Shown here: one piece after another, positions 33,540 to 40,623 of the stretch | Layout: every line of letters starts with the position of its first letter | Position numbering within the stretch: position 1 is the stretch's first letter | Assembly (NCBI GenBank): GCA_937871505.1 | Contig: CALMPF010000025.1 | Location: 1 to 40,623, forward strand | DNA length: 40,623 nucleotides | Direction: 5' to 3' | Source: an uncultured Planctomycetia bacterium | Lineage (GTDB): Bacteria; Planctomycetota; Phycisphaerae; Phycisphaerales; SM1A02 | Notes under the pieces: generated by a model | Seen by the model: the letters and a program-made list of their open reading frames with translations, nothing else | Told to the model about the DNA's origin: nothing | Databases searched by the model: none | Program-made: the position numbers and the translations under genes

Positions 33540-34748
33540 TCACGGCGATTCCGAGATCCAGCTCCCCGGGTCCGCTCCGAGTCGCGCGCCCAGATCGGCG
33601 AGCTCGTTCATCGTCTGCCGCATGAACGCGCCGGCGACCGGCGGATCCCAGTCGTCCGGGATCGCCACGAGGCGCACCTCGACCTCGGCGCCGCGCTTGA
33701 GACGGGAGATCTCGGCCATGGCGTGCAGATGACGGATCGCGGTGATCGTCGCCGAGCGCGTCGAGAGTTCCAGGGATCGCGTCACGATCGCCGGCCAGCG
33801 CGGTTCGACGACGGTCGGCGTCGCACGCAGCTTGTTGTTGAAGATGATCCAGAAACGGATCGTCGGAATCGCCTCGCCGGGGTAGAGCCGCTGCCAGATC
33901 GCCGGGAGGCTGTCCTCCTCGCCGAGCCGCCCCCCGTAGATGATGTTCGCGGTCACGCCGCCGTCGACGAACATCTGACCGTCGATCTCACGATACGGAA
34001 ATGCGCCCGGAATCCCCGCCGAGGCGAGCATGACGCTGTGGAGGCGGTCGAGGCTGCCCGTCCTGACCGCCAGTTCGGCCTCCGCCACGAGATCGAAGCC
34101 TTGCGGCGCGGCCGCGTCGAGGTTCGTCGTGTTGACCGCCAGCAACCGACCGTCCCCGCCTTCCTGGGCGATGCGCGTCACCAGATCGAGATCGACCGTC
34201 TCGCGCAGCTCGCGCTCGAGGCCCGGGAGCTTGGCGAACGAGATGTTGGTCGGCATGAAGTACAGCGGTCCGCGAAGGAGGACCCAGTCCTTGCCCGGGT
34301 TCCGATAGAGCGACTCGATGACCTGGAGCGACGCATCGTCACCGAGGAACGCGAACGGCGCGATCAAGGCGCCGGTGCTCACGCCGGTGACGATGTCGAA
34401 CCTCGGCTTGGCCAACGGATGATCGGATGGAATCCCGTTCCAGCCGCGCAGGAAGCCGGCGCCGAACGCTCCCCAATCGCCGCCGCCGGAGATGATCAGC
34501 ACGTCGATCGCCGCGGGTGCGGCGCGACGGCCCGCAGCGTGCTCCTGCTGCTCCCGCCTCGCCGCCGCCAGCAGCGCCTCATTGTGGTCCCGCACGATCT
34601 CGAGCTGCTCGAGATCGACCGCGGCGCGCCGAGCCAGCAGTTCGGCCGGCTCACCGGGTGGACGCTTCGTCGCGCATCCGGCGGCGAAGAGCAGCGCAAC
34701 GAGGGAGGCGATCGCTCCGGGATGCACCGCCGCGCGACTCGATTTCAT
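33540..34748 (-). CDS. Patatin-like phospholipase lipoprotein
   Basis: A 402-residue lipoprotein with a lipobox ending at C25 (LLFAAGC). The patatin domain has the oxyanion loop SGGGDWGAFGAGFLRG, the nucleophile elbow GVSTGALIA with the catalytic Ser, and the dyad Asp in VDGGVTANI. Patatins are Ser-Asp acyl hydrolases of phospholipids; the lipid anchor suggests action at the outer membrane. A charged coiled stretch (45-75) precedes the domain. The ATG at 34748 has TATGAC 6 nt upstream. Confidence 0.88.
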   Translation of the reverse strand: MKSSRAAVHPGAIASLVALLFAAGCATKRPPGEPAELLARRAAVDLEQLEIVRDHNEALLAAARREQQEHAAGRRAAPAAIDVLIISGGGDWGAFGAGFLRGWNGIPSDHPLAKPRFDIVTGVSTGALIAPFAFLGDDASLQVIESLYRNPGKDWVLLRGPLYFMPTNISFAKLPGLERELRETVDLDLVTRIAQEGGDGRLLAVNTTNLDAAAPQGFDLVAEAELAVRTGSLDRLHSVMLASAGIPGAFPYREIDGQMFVDGGVTANIIYGGRLGEEDSLPAIWQRLYPGEAIPTIRFWIIFNNKLRATPTVVEPRWPAIVTRSLELSTRSATITAIRHLHAMAEISRLKRGAEVEVRLVAIPDDWDPPVAGAFMRQTMNELADLGARLGADPGSWISESP

Positions 34749-34760
34749 GGACGTGTCATA
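34749..34760 (-). promoter_or_regulatory. Leaderless-type -10 box for the patatin gene
   Basis: On the minus strand TATGAC (plus 34755-34760) is 6 nt before the ATG at 34748. Confidence 0.45.
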
Positions 34761-35153
34761 CCGCGCGGCGATGCTCGCCGCAACACTCGGGGAGCGCGCG
34801 CTCGCGAGGAGTCGCGCGGGTGCCGTCTCGCCCGACGCGGGCAGGGCCGTTCCGCTGGAGATGTCCGTGCCGGACGCCCGGCCTGGCAGCCTGTGGCGAA
34901 AGTCATTCGGGCTGCGGACGAGCGGCTCGGTGACGCAGACCCCTACGCTCTGTCTCGCGACCCCGCGTCGTTCAAGGCGCAAGGTCGGGGTCCCGGGGCA
35001 AGGAGGTCGAAGCAGGCGGCTCTCCGGTCGCCGATGCCGGCCGACGCAGCAGCCCGGCCCCGGCCTCGCTCGACGTGAGCGGATTGTGAGAGAGACCCCG
35101 GCGCGACACCGCCTTCGTCGCGCGTCGCAGCCCGTTCCCATCCTGCCATCGCC
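34749..35153. other. Divergent intergenic region patatin/M20 peptidase (405 bp)
   Basis: No gene is seen. TACGCT at 34944-34949 could be a promoter for the plus-strand peptidase with a leader of about 200 nt. No other motif was found. Confidence 0.45.
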
Positions 35154-36347
35154 ATGACCACCACTTCGCCCATCGATGCCACCGCCGCCGTCGACCGCCT
35201 CATGCGCTACATCGCCATCGAAGGGCAGAGCGGCAAGGAGCGCCTGATCGCCGAGGCGATCGCCGCCGAGCTGAAGGCGATCGGCGTTCCGGCCTCCGCG
35301 ATCCGCCATGACGACGCCGCGCGGAAGATCGACCTTCCCACGGAGGTCGGCAACCTCCTCGTCTCGCTCCCGGGCACCAAGCCCGGGCCGCGGCTGCTCT
35401 TCTCGACGCACCTGGACGTGGTCCCGATCTGCGCCGGCGCGAAGCCGAAGCGCGACGGCGACCGGATCGTCCCCGAGGGCGAGACCGGTCTCGGCGGGGA
35501 CAACCGCACCGGCTGCGCCGTGCTCGTCACCCTGGTCGAGACGATCCTGAAGCGCTCCCTGCCGCATCCGCCGATCACCCTGCTCTTCACCGTCCGCGAG
35601 GAGAGCGGGCTTCAGGGGGCGAAGCACCTGGACCCGAGGGATCTCGAGGGCGCGGCGATGTGCTTCAACGTCGACGGCAAGCTCGCCGCCGACCTCATCA
35701 CCGGCGCCGTCGGCGCCGAGCGCTGGGAGGCGACGATCAAGGGCAAGGCGGCGCATGCGGGCGTCGCCCCCGAGAACGGGATCTCCTCGACGCTCGTGGC
35801 CTCCATCGCCCTCGCCGACGCGTTCGCCGGGGGGTGGTGGGGCAAGGTTCAGAAGCCCGAGGGCCGAGGGACGAGCAACGCGGGGATCTTCGAAGGCCGG
35901 AGCGGCAAGCCTGCGGGCGACGCGACCAACGTGGTGACCGACTTCGTCCACGTCGTCGGCGAGACGCGCAGTCCGGACGAGGCGTTCGCGGCGACGATCA
36001 CCGCCGCGTACGGGGCCTCCTTCGAGAAGGCACGCGGCAAGGTCAAGGACGCGGCAGGCGGCATGGCCGAGCTCGAGTTCAAGGGCGGCGCGCAGTACCC
36101 ATCGTTCAACCTCCCGGATGATTCGCCGGTGGTCGCCCACGCGAAGCGCGCCGCGGAGGCGATCGGCCTCTCCGCGACCTGCCACTTCTCCAACGGCGGC
36201 CTCGACGCGAACTGGCTCGTCCGCCACGGCGTGCCGACGGTGACCATCGGCGCCGGCCAGTACGAGATCCACACCGTGAAGGAGTACGTCGACGTCCCCG
36301 AGTACCTGCGCGGCTGTCACTACGCGGTGGCGCTGGCGACTGCGTGA
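35154..36347 (+). CDS. M20-family metallopeptidase (PepT-like)
   Basis: A 397-residue zinc exopeptidase. Metal and catalytic motifs are FSTHLDVVPI (His and Asp), GLGGDNRTGCAVL (bridging Asp), VREESGLQGAKHL (general-base and ligand Glu) and NVDGK. The dimerisation domain follows around IKGKAAHAGVAPENGISS, and the last metal ligand is likely the His in YEIHTVKEYVD. The pattern is that of tripeptide or dipeptide aminopeptidases. The cytoplasmic location (no signal) suits peptide use after uptake. Confidence 0.9.
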   Translation: MTTTSPIDATAAVDRLMRYIAIEGQSGKERLIAEAIAAELKAIGVPASAIRHDDAARKIDLPTEVGNLLVSLPGTKPGPRLLFSTHLDVVPICAGAKPKRDGDRIVPEGETGLGGDNRTGCAVLVTLVETILKRSLPHPPITLLFTVREESGLQGAKHLDPRDLEGAAMCFNVDGKLAADLITGAVGAERWEATIKGKAAHAGVAPENGISSTLVASIALADAFAGGWWGKVQKPEGRGTSNAGIFEGRSGKPAGDATNVVTDFVHVVGETRSPDEAFAATITAAYGASFEKARGKVKDAAGGMAELEFKGGAQYPSFNLPDDSPVVAHAKRAAEAIGLSATCHFSNGGLDANWLVRHGVPTVTIGAGQYEIHTVKEYVDVPEYLRGCHYAVALATA

Positions 36348-36359
36348 GGGCGCTCGGCG

Positions 36360-36395
36360 CCGCTGCTCGCGGAAGCTCGACGCCCGCGGCAGCGG
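36360..36395 (+). terminator. Hairpin terminator of the M20 peptidase gene
   Basis: CCGCTGC (36360-36366) pairs with GCAGCGG (36389-36395), and CGCGG (36368-36372) with CCGCG (36384-36388), leaving an 11-nt loop and a 1-nt bulge. It lies 13 nt after the stop. A second outer pairing, GCGCTC with GAGCGC, may extend it to 36350-36415. Confidence 0.55.
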
Positions 36396-36572
36396 AGGCG
36401 CGGCGCCGCGAGCGCTGCCCGGTGAATGGCGCCGCGCGTCGGGGGCTCGGCTCGTTCGCGCGGCGTTCCCGGGACGAAGCTCGGTGGCACGGGAAGCGCC
36501 GATCGCGAGCCGCGCGGCCGCGCGCCGCGTCGGCGGCCTTGACTCCGTTGCGACCTACCATCGCGGTCTCCG

Positions 36573-37343
36573 ATGCTGCTGCGCTGGCTTCGACGACGAC
36601 GCATCCGCGCGACGGCCTTTCCCGCGGAGTGGGAGCGGCTTCTGAGTCGGGAGTTCGCAGCGTGGCGGCGGCTCACGGAATCCGAGCGGGAGCGCCTGCG
36701 CGACGCGCTGCGCTATTTCATCGCGGAGCGGTACTGGGAAGGCTGCGGCGGACTCGAAGTCGAGGAGCGGATGCAGGTGCTCATCGCGGCGCAGGCGTCG
36801 ATGCTCCTGCTCAACCGCGAGGACCTGAACTTCTCGAACGTCTCGACGGTCCTGCTCTATCCAAGCGGCTACTTCGCGGGACCGATCCCCACGCCCGTCC
36901 TCGGCGGACCTCCGCGGGTGATGGATGGCGCGGGAACCCCGGTGCTCGGACAGGCCTGGGATCGCGGCCCGGTGATTCTCTCGTGGAGGGCGGCCGCGGG
37001 CGGCGCCGCGGTCGCCGACGACGGCGAGAACGTCGTCCTGCACGAGTTCGCCCACAAGATCGACATGATGACCGGCGCGGTGAACGGGATGCCTCCGCTG
37101 GGCTCTCGCGCCGAGGCGCGGCGGTGGCATCTCACGCTCACCGACGCGTCGGAGCGGCTCTCATCCGCGATCGAAGCGGGCGAGGGCGGTCCGCTGCGGC
37201 CCTACGCCCTCACCAACCCTGCCGAGTTCTTCGCGGTGACGACCGAGGTCTTCTTCGAGCGCCCGGTGGCGCTGCGGGAGTGGGACGCTGACCTGTACGA
37301 CGTCTTCGCCCGCTTCTATCGCCAGGATCCCGCCCGACGCTGA
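36573..37343 (+). CDS. mtfA: MtfA-type zinc metallopeptidase
   Basis: A 256-residue M90-family peptidase. The zinc motif HEFAHKIDMM (HExxH) and the downstream NPAEFFAVTTEVFFE with a further Glu ligand match MtfA. In E. coli, MtfA binds the Mlc repressor and so affects glucose uptake; no Mlc is seen here, so that link is not assumed. The N-terminus RWLRRRRIRATAFPAEW is typical. The ATG at 36573 has TACCAT 11 nt upstream, a weaker promoter hint. Confidence 0.92.
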   Translation: MLLRWLRRRRIRATAFPAEWERLLSREFAAWRRLTESERERLRDALRYFIAERYWEGCGGLEVEERMQVLIAAQASMLLLNREDLNFSNVSTVLLYPSGYFAGPIPTPVLGGPPRVMDGAGTPVLGQAWDRGPVILSWRAAAGGAAVADDGENVVLHEFAHKIDMMTGAVNGMPPLGSRAEARRWHLTLTDASERLSSAIEAGEGGPLRPYALTNPAEFFAVTTEVFFERPVALREWDADLYDVFARFYRQDPARR

Positions 37344-37400
37344 CTCGGAACGCCCGCGTGCGACCGCGGCGGCGCTCTGGCCAGATTGGACCCCCGAACG

Positions 37401-37439
37401 GGATCACCGGACTGGATCACCGGAATGGGCCACCGGACC
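37401..37439. repeat. 13-bp tandem repeat, three units
   Basis: Units GGATCACCGGACT, GGATCACCGGAAT and GGGCCACCGGACC are directly adjacent. It is a short minisatellite between convergent genes. Confidence 0.7.
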
Positions 37440-37654
37440 GAAGCGCGAAGTCGGGCTGGGCGCGGGCTGCCGCCCCGGCGCCGCTCGGCTGCTGCTGCGG
37501 TCGCCCGAAGCGACGTGTCACCGCGCCGACGCGCGCGTTCCTGACATCCCTCGCGGTCGGCGCTTCAACGACCGCGGCGGGGCCGTCCGCGCTCCGACCG
37601 CATCGCCGGCCCCATTGAAAGACCCGCTTCCGTCGACCTCGCGACGAAGCCAAG

Positions 37655-37675
37655 CGAGGCTGGGCGCCAGCCGCG
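37655..37675 (-). terminator. Hairpin after the citrate synthase gene
   Basis: GGCTGG (37658-37663) pairs with CCAGCC (37667-37672) around loop GCG, with two more base pairs outside. It lies about 20 nt past the citrate synthase stop on the minus strand; T-richer sequence follows on that strand. Confidence 0.5.
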
Positions 37676-37695
37676 GCCCCCCCAACCGCGCGCGC

Positions 37696-38862
37696 TCAGG
37701 AACGCCCCTCGATGGGTACATAGGCCACGCCGTGGGGGCCGGTGTACTCTGCCCGCGGACGGATGAGCTTGTTGTCGGAAAGCTGCTCCAGGCAGTGGCC
37801 GAGCCAGCCGGGCATGCGCGCCATCGCGAACATCGGGGTGAAGAGGTCCAGGGCGATGCCGATGGAGTGGTACGTCGTCGCCGAATAGAAGTCGACGTTG
37901 GGGTAGATTCCCTTGGCGCCGACCTCGCGGGCCATGATCTCCTCGATCCTTCGGCTCATCTCGTAGAGCGGGAGGTTCCCCGTATCGGCCGCGACCTGCC
38001 GCGCGAACGTCTTGAGGAACCCCGCGCGCGGGTCGGTCGTCTTGTAGACGCGGTGGCCGAAGCCCATGACGAGGTCCTTCCGCTCGAGCTTGCCCATGAC
38101 GTACGGCTCGACCTTCGCGATGTCGCCGATCTCGTTGAGCATCACCATCACACCCTCATTGGCGCCGCCGTGAAGCGGGCCCTTGAGGGTTCCGATGGCG
38201 GTGGTCATCGCCGAGTAGAGGTCGCTCAGCGTCGCGATGGTCACGCGGGCCGCGAAGGTCGAGGCGTTGAGACCATGGTCCGCATGGAGAATCAGGCAGA
38301 CATCGAGGGCGCGGGCCATCGCGGGCGAGGGTGTTTCGCCGTTGAGCATCCGCAGGAAGCTGGTCGCGATGTCGAGCGTCCGATCCGGCGCCACGAAGGG
38401 CTGTCCCCGCCGGTGGCGGTCGAAGGCCGCGATCAGGGTCGGCGTCTTCGCGACCAGCCGAACCGCCTTGCGACGGTTGGCCTCGGGCGAGTTGACGTCG
38501 GCCTCGGGATCGAAGAGCGCCAGCCCGGAGACCAGCGTCCGCAGCGCGTGCATCGGCGAGGCGGTGACCGGAAGACCTTCGACGAGGCGGAGCAGCTCCG
38601 GCGGAATGTCCGCCTCGCTGTGCAGCTCCGTCGAGAAGGCCTCGAGTTCGGTCCGCGTGGGGAGCCGCCGGTTCCAGAGCAGGAAAATCGTCTCCTCGAA
38701 CGTCGAGTTCCGTGCCAGAGAGTCGATGTCGATCCCGACGTACTCGAGCACGCCCGCGCTGCCGTCGATGAAGGAAAGCTGGGTCTCCGCCGCGACGGTG
38801 TTGGCGAGGCCCTTGTCGACGTTGGGAGCGGCGGTCGGCATGGAGGTGGCGGTGGCGGACAT
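37696..38862 (-). CDS. gltA: Citrate synthase
   Basis: A 388-residue enzyme that condenses acetyl-CoA and oxaloacetate. Active-site landmarks are ILHADHGLNASTFAARV, GPLHGGANEGVM and GFGHRVYKTTDPRA, with the Asp in YPNVDFYSATTYHSIGI. The 380-residue size fits the short (type I) citrate synthases of Gram-positive and many other bacteria; a 2-methylcitrate synthase cannot be excluded. The region around the ATG at 38862 shows no -10 box or clear ribosome site. Confidence 0.93.
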   Translation of the reverse strand: MSATATSMPTAAPNVDKGLANTVAAETQLSFIDGSAGVLEYVGIDIDSLARNSTFEETIFLLWNRRLPTRTELEAFSTELHSEADIPPELLRLVEGLPVTASPMHALRTLVSGLALFDPEADVNSPEANRRKAVRLVAKTPTLIAAFDRHRRGQPFVAPDRTLDIATSFLRMLNGETPSPAMARALDVCLILHADHGLNASTFAARVTIATLSDLYSAMTTAIGTLKGPLHGGANEGVMVMLNEIGDIAKVEPYVMGKLERKDLVMGFGHRVYKTTDPRAGFLKTFARQVAADTGNLPLYEMSRRIEEIMAREVGAKGIYPNVDFYSATTYHSIGIALDLFTPMFAMARMPGWLGHCLEQLSDNKLIRPRAEYTGPHGVAYVPIEGRS

Positions 38863-39001
38863 GGTGCTGGTTGGGAGTGGTCGGACGGATTCCGTCTGGA
38901 TCCGGGCGAATCGACGCTTCGGACGGGCAGAGTCGGGCTCGCGAGGGGTCTCACGACCGGAAAGGCAGCGCGGGCCCGGCGGAACGGCGAAGACGCGAGT
39001 C

Positions 39002-39014
39002 TACGCTCGTGCCC
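39002..39014 (+). promoter_or_regulatory. Leaderless-type -10 box for the amidohydrolase
   Basis: TACGCT at 39002-39007 is 7 nt before the GTG at 39015, favouring it over the in-frame GTG at 39009. Confidence 0.45.
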
Positions 39015-40334
39015 GTGGCGACCGACGAATCGCGTGTCGATGCCTCCCTCTCCGCCGATCCCGCGACCGAGGATCCACCGGAGGCGACCTTCGTCGTTGC
39101 CGGACGGCTCCTGATCGACCCGGAGAGCCCCCCCGACCGGGGCTGGCTCCGCATCGAGCGGGGCAGGATCGCGGCCATCGGTGATGGAGACCCTCCCTGC
39201 GGTCTCTCCGCGCCCGAGCTCCTCGGGGGCGACGGCCGGCTCGTGGTACCCGGATTCATCGACGCGCACGTCCACCTGCCTCAGGTGCGCGCCATCGGGT
39301 GCGTGCGCACCGATCTGCTGGCGTGGCTTGACGAGGTGATCTTCCCGCTCGAGATGACTTGGGCGGCAGAGCACGTCGTCCGCTCCGACCTGGCGCTCTT
39401 CCATCGCCGCCTGCTCGACTCCGGAACGCTCGGAGCGGCTGCTCTCTCGAGCCCGCACGCGGCGGCGCTGCCGATCGTGCTGCGCCGAGCGGGGCTTCCA
39501 CCGCTTCGGCTCATGGTCGGCCAGGCGCTGATGGACCGTGGCGGCCCGCCCGCCCTCGTGGGCGAGCGGCCGTGGGACCCGGACTCGGCGCCGGCATCCG
39601 AGTGGGCGCCGCGCATGGAGGTCTCGCTCAACCCCCGCTTCGCCCTCTCCTGCTCCGCGGCACTTCTCGACGAAGCGGCGCGGCTCGCGGGCGACCGGCG
39701 CTTCATCCACACCCACCTCGCCGAGAGCGAGTCCGAGTGCGCCGCCGTCCGGCAGCTCTTCCCCGACGACGCTTCCTACGCCGATCTCTACGACCATCAC
39801 GCGCTGCTCTCGCCGCGCACCCTCCTCGCCCACGGCGTGCATCTGGCGCCGGAGGAGTGGGAGACGATCGCCCGGCGCGGGAGCGTCGTCGTGCACTGTC
39901 CGCAGGCGAACACCTTCCTCCGCTCCGGGCTCTTCGACCTCGGCGCGGCCCGGGATCACGCGATCCGACTCGCGCTCGGTTCGGATGTCGCCGCCGGATC
40001 GGACCTTGCCATGCCGCGAGTGGCGCGCTCGATGATCGAGGTGGCGACCCTCCGATCGATCACGCTCGACCGCGCGGCGCCGATCCCCACTCCCGCCGAG
40101 GCATGGAACCTCATCACGCGCGGGAACGCCGACGCGCTCGGCTGGCACGACATGGGACGGATCGACGTTGGGGCCTCCGCGGATCTGCTGGTTCTCCGAC
40201 CGGACTTCGAGATCGATCGCGGCGATCGCCGTGAGGTCAGCGATGTCATCGGCCGCCTGCTCTTCGGCTGGCGCGACGAGTGGATCGAGCGCTCGATCGT
40301 CGCCGGGGTGCCGATGCCCAGCGGGGGCGCGTGA
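39015..40334 (+). CDS. Guanine-deaminase-like amidohydrolase
   Basis: A 439-residue metal-dependent deaminase. PGFIDAHVHLPQ gives the HxH zinc pair, FIHTHLAESESE the third His and the catalytic Glu, LAHGVHL another His and LGSDVAAGSDLAM the metal Asp. HCPQANTFLRSGLFDL closely matches the guanine deaminase motif. Guanine to xanthine is therefore the likely reaction, but related substrates such as other cyclic amidines cannot be excluded. The protein begins close to the domain when GTG at 39015 is used. Confidence 0.85.
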   Translation: MATDESRVDASLSADPATEDPPEATFVVAGRLLIDPESPPDRGWLRIERGRIAAIGDGDPPCGLSAPELLGGDGRLVVPGFIDAHVHLPQVRAIGCVRTDLLAWLDEVIFPLEMTWAAEHVVRSDLALFHRRLLDSGTLGAAALSSPHAAALPIVLRRAGLPPLRLMVGQALMDRGGPPALVGERPWDPDSAPASEWAPRMEVSLNPRFALSCSAALLDEAARLAGDRRFIHTHLAESESECAAVRQLFPDDASYADLYDHHALLSPRTLLAHGVHLAPEEWETIARRGSVVVHCPQANTFLRSGLFDLGAARDHAIRLALGSDVAAGSDLAMPRVARSMIEVATLRSITLDRAAPIPTPAEAWNLITRGNADALGWHDMGRIDVGASADLLVLRPDFEIDRGDRREVSDVIGRLLFGWRDEWIERSIVAGVPMPSGGA

Positions 40335-40355
40335 CCTTCCGGCTTCGCCCGGAGG
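40335..40355 (+). terminator. Short hairpin after the amidohydrolase stop
   Basis: TCCGG (40338-40342) pairs with CCGGA (40349-40353) around CTTCGC, with two more pairs across a bulge. It lies directly after the stop codon. Confidence 0.4.
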
Positions 40356-40452
40356 CGTCGCGCGTCATGAGGCGTTGCGCGTCAAGGAGAGCCGCTCGCC
40401 GGCGGGGGCTTCGCGGGAGACGTGATCGCCGCGACCATGGGCGCGCGCCGTC

Positions 40453-40473
40453 GGGCGGATCTCAGACCCGCCC
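40453..40473. terminator. Hairpin sharing a motif with 29394-29430
   Basis: GGGCGG (40453-40458) and CCGCCC (40468-40473) flank loop ATCTCAGAC, nearly the same loop as the hairpin after the ClpP-like gene. On the minus strand it overlaps the stop codon of the PEP-CTERM-like gene, so it may act as terminator for it. Confidence 0.45.
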
Positions 40474-40623
40474 CGTCTCACGCCTGCGCTGCGCGCTGCG
40501 GCGCCGCCCCCTGCCGAAGAGCACGGCCCCGAGCAGGGCCGCCACCGGAGGGGCGGGGATGGCGCCGAAGTAGATGTTGTCGATGCCGAAGGTGCCGTCG
40601 AAGGGATCGTCGAGGACGGCCCG
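40462..40623 (-). CDS. PEP-CTERM-like protein, C-terminal end (partial)
   Basis: Only the last 53 residues are in the window; the start lies beyond the right edge. They include FGIDNIYFGAIPAPP, a hydrophobic VAALLGAVLFG helix and an Arg-rich tail (GRGRRRSAQRRR). This is the tripartite layout of PEP-CTERM sorting signals, here with PAPP in place of PEP, as often seen in Planctomycetota. Such proteins are exported and processed by exosortase. DNIYFG is also a frequent ending of their preceding beta domain. Confidence 0.75.
   Translation of the reverse strand, partial: RAVLDDPFDGTFGIDNIYFGAIPAPPVAALLGAVLFGRGRRRSAQRRRETGRV

Larger units (their letters stand above)
37344..37695. other. Convergent spacer mtfA/citrate synthase (352 bp)
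   Basis: No gene is seen. It contains a 13-bp tandem repeat at 37401-37439 and a hairpin near 37655-37675 next to the citrate synthase stop. Confidence 0.5.

Noticed and set aside
34749..36320. N-terminal extension of the patatin protein across the M20 peptidase gene
   Set aside because: The frame is open, but it runs antisense to a clear M20 peptidase and lies before a normal lipoprotein signal.
1..40623. tRNA or rRNA genes
   Set aside because: No T-loop (GGTTCGAATCC-like) or cloverleaf was noticed in the intergenic regions; a dedicated tRNA scan would be decisive.

Overview
This is a GC-rich window (about 70% by eye) from a Gram-negative (diderm) bacterium, most likely a planctomycete of the Phycisphaerae type. 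The support is: a KDO-8-phosphate synthase and an LpxH-like phosphatase (lipopolysaccharide), several lipoproteins, a DUF1573 protein, a PEP-CTERM-like C-terminus at the right edge with a proline-rich motif, a hydrophobic helix and an arginine-rich tail, and several large proteins that look lineage-specific. The phylum is inferred; no rRNA or marker tree is available here. I found no rRNA, tRNA, CRISPR array, transposase, integrase or phage gene. The window reads as chromosomal core with scattered repeats.

Layout. 1-688 is gene-poor and carries a C-rich tract, a 25-bp direct repeat and a duplicated 68-bp palindromic repeat block just before pgpA (689-1201, +). 1202-2115 is a degenerate repeat-rich spacer, followed by a pseudo-receiver protein (2116-2463, +). 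From 12727 down to 2625 every gene is on the minus strand, in this order: phhB-kdsA, mcsA-mcsB, a DUF1444 protein, a trpG/pabA-type amidotransferase, a DUF1573 protein, an unknown protein, a Gfo/Idh/MocA oxidoreductase and lysA. From 13048 come gluQ and a DUF192 lipoprotein (+), a small membrane protein (-), an FkbM methyltransferase coupled to a large zinc-ribbon protein (+), and ribE (-). A plus-strand run then follows: BamB-like PQQ propeller lipoprotein, purH, a solitary nuoC, a saccharopine-dehydrogenase-like enzyme and a PD-(D/E)XK nuclease-like protein. Two envelope genes lie on the minus strand (LpxH-like, GH56-like lipoprotein). The right part holds a secreted ClpP-like protease with a coiled coil, an SLC13/RCK transporter with a possible leader ORF, an AbgT transporter, a patatin lipoprotein (-), an M20 peptidase, MtfA, citrate synthase (-), a guanine-deaminase-like amidohydrolase and the edge of a PEP-CTERM-like protein (-).

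How the genes fit together. Most are housekeeping: lysine, purine, riboflavin and KDO synthesis, the citrate cycle and phospholipid headgroup processing. Envelope proteins are common. Coupled pairs share 4-nt ATGA or GTGA overlaps (phhB/kdsA, mcsA/mcsB, gluQ/DUF192, FkbM/zinc-ribbon, PQQ/purH). SLC13, AbgT and the M20 peptidase lie close together and could form a peptide or aminobenzoyl-glutamate salvage set.

Most notable observations: (i) at least 13 genes have a -10-like hexamer (TAGACT, TACGCT, TACACT and similar) only 5-9 nt before the start codon, which suggests widespread leaderless transcription and helps choose start codons; (ii) a signal-peptide plus coiled-coil plus ClpP-fold protein whose catalytic Asp aligns with Asn; (iii) an McsA/McsB protein-arginine-kinase pair in a diderm without ctsR or clpC beside it; (iv) a GH56 (hyaluronidase)-like lipoprotein; (v) an exact 11 x 8-bp tandem array between the GH56-like and ClpP-like genes; (vi) a duplicated palindromic repeat upstream of pgpA.
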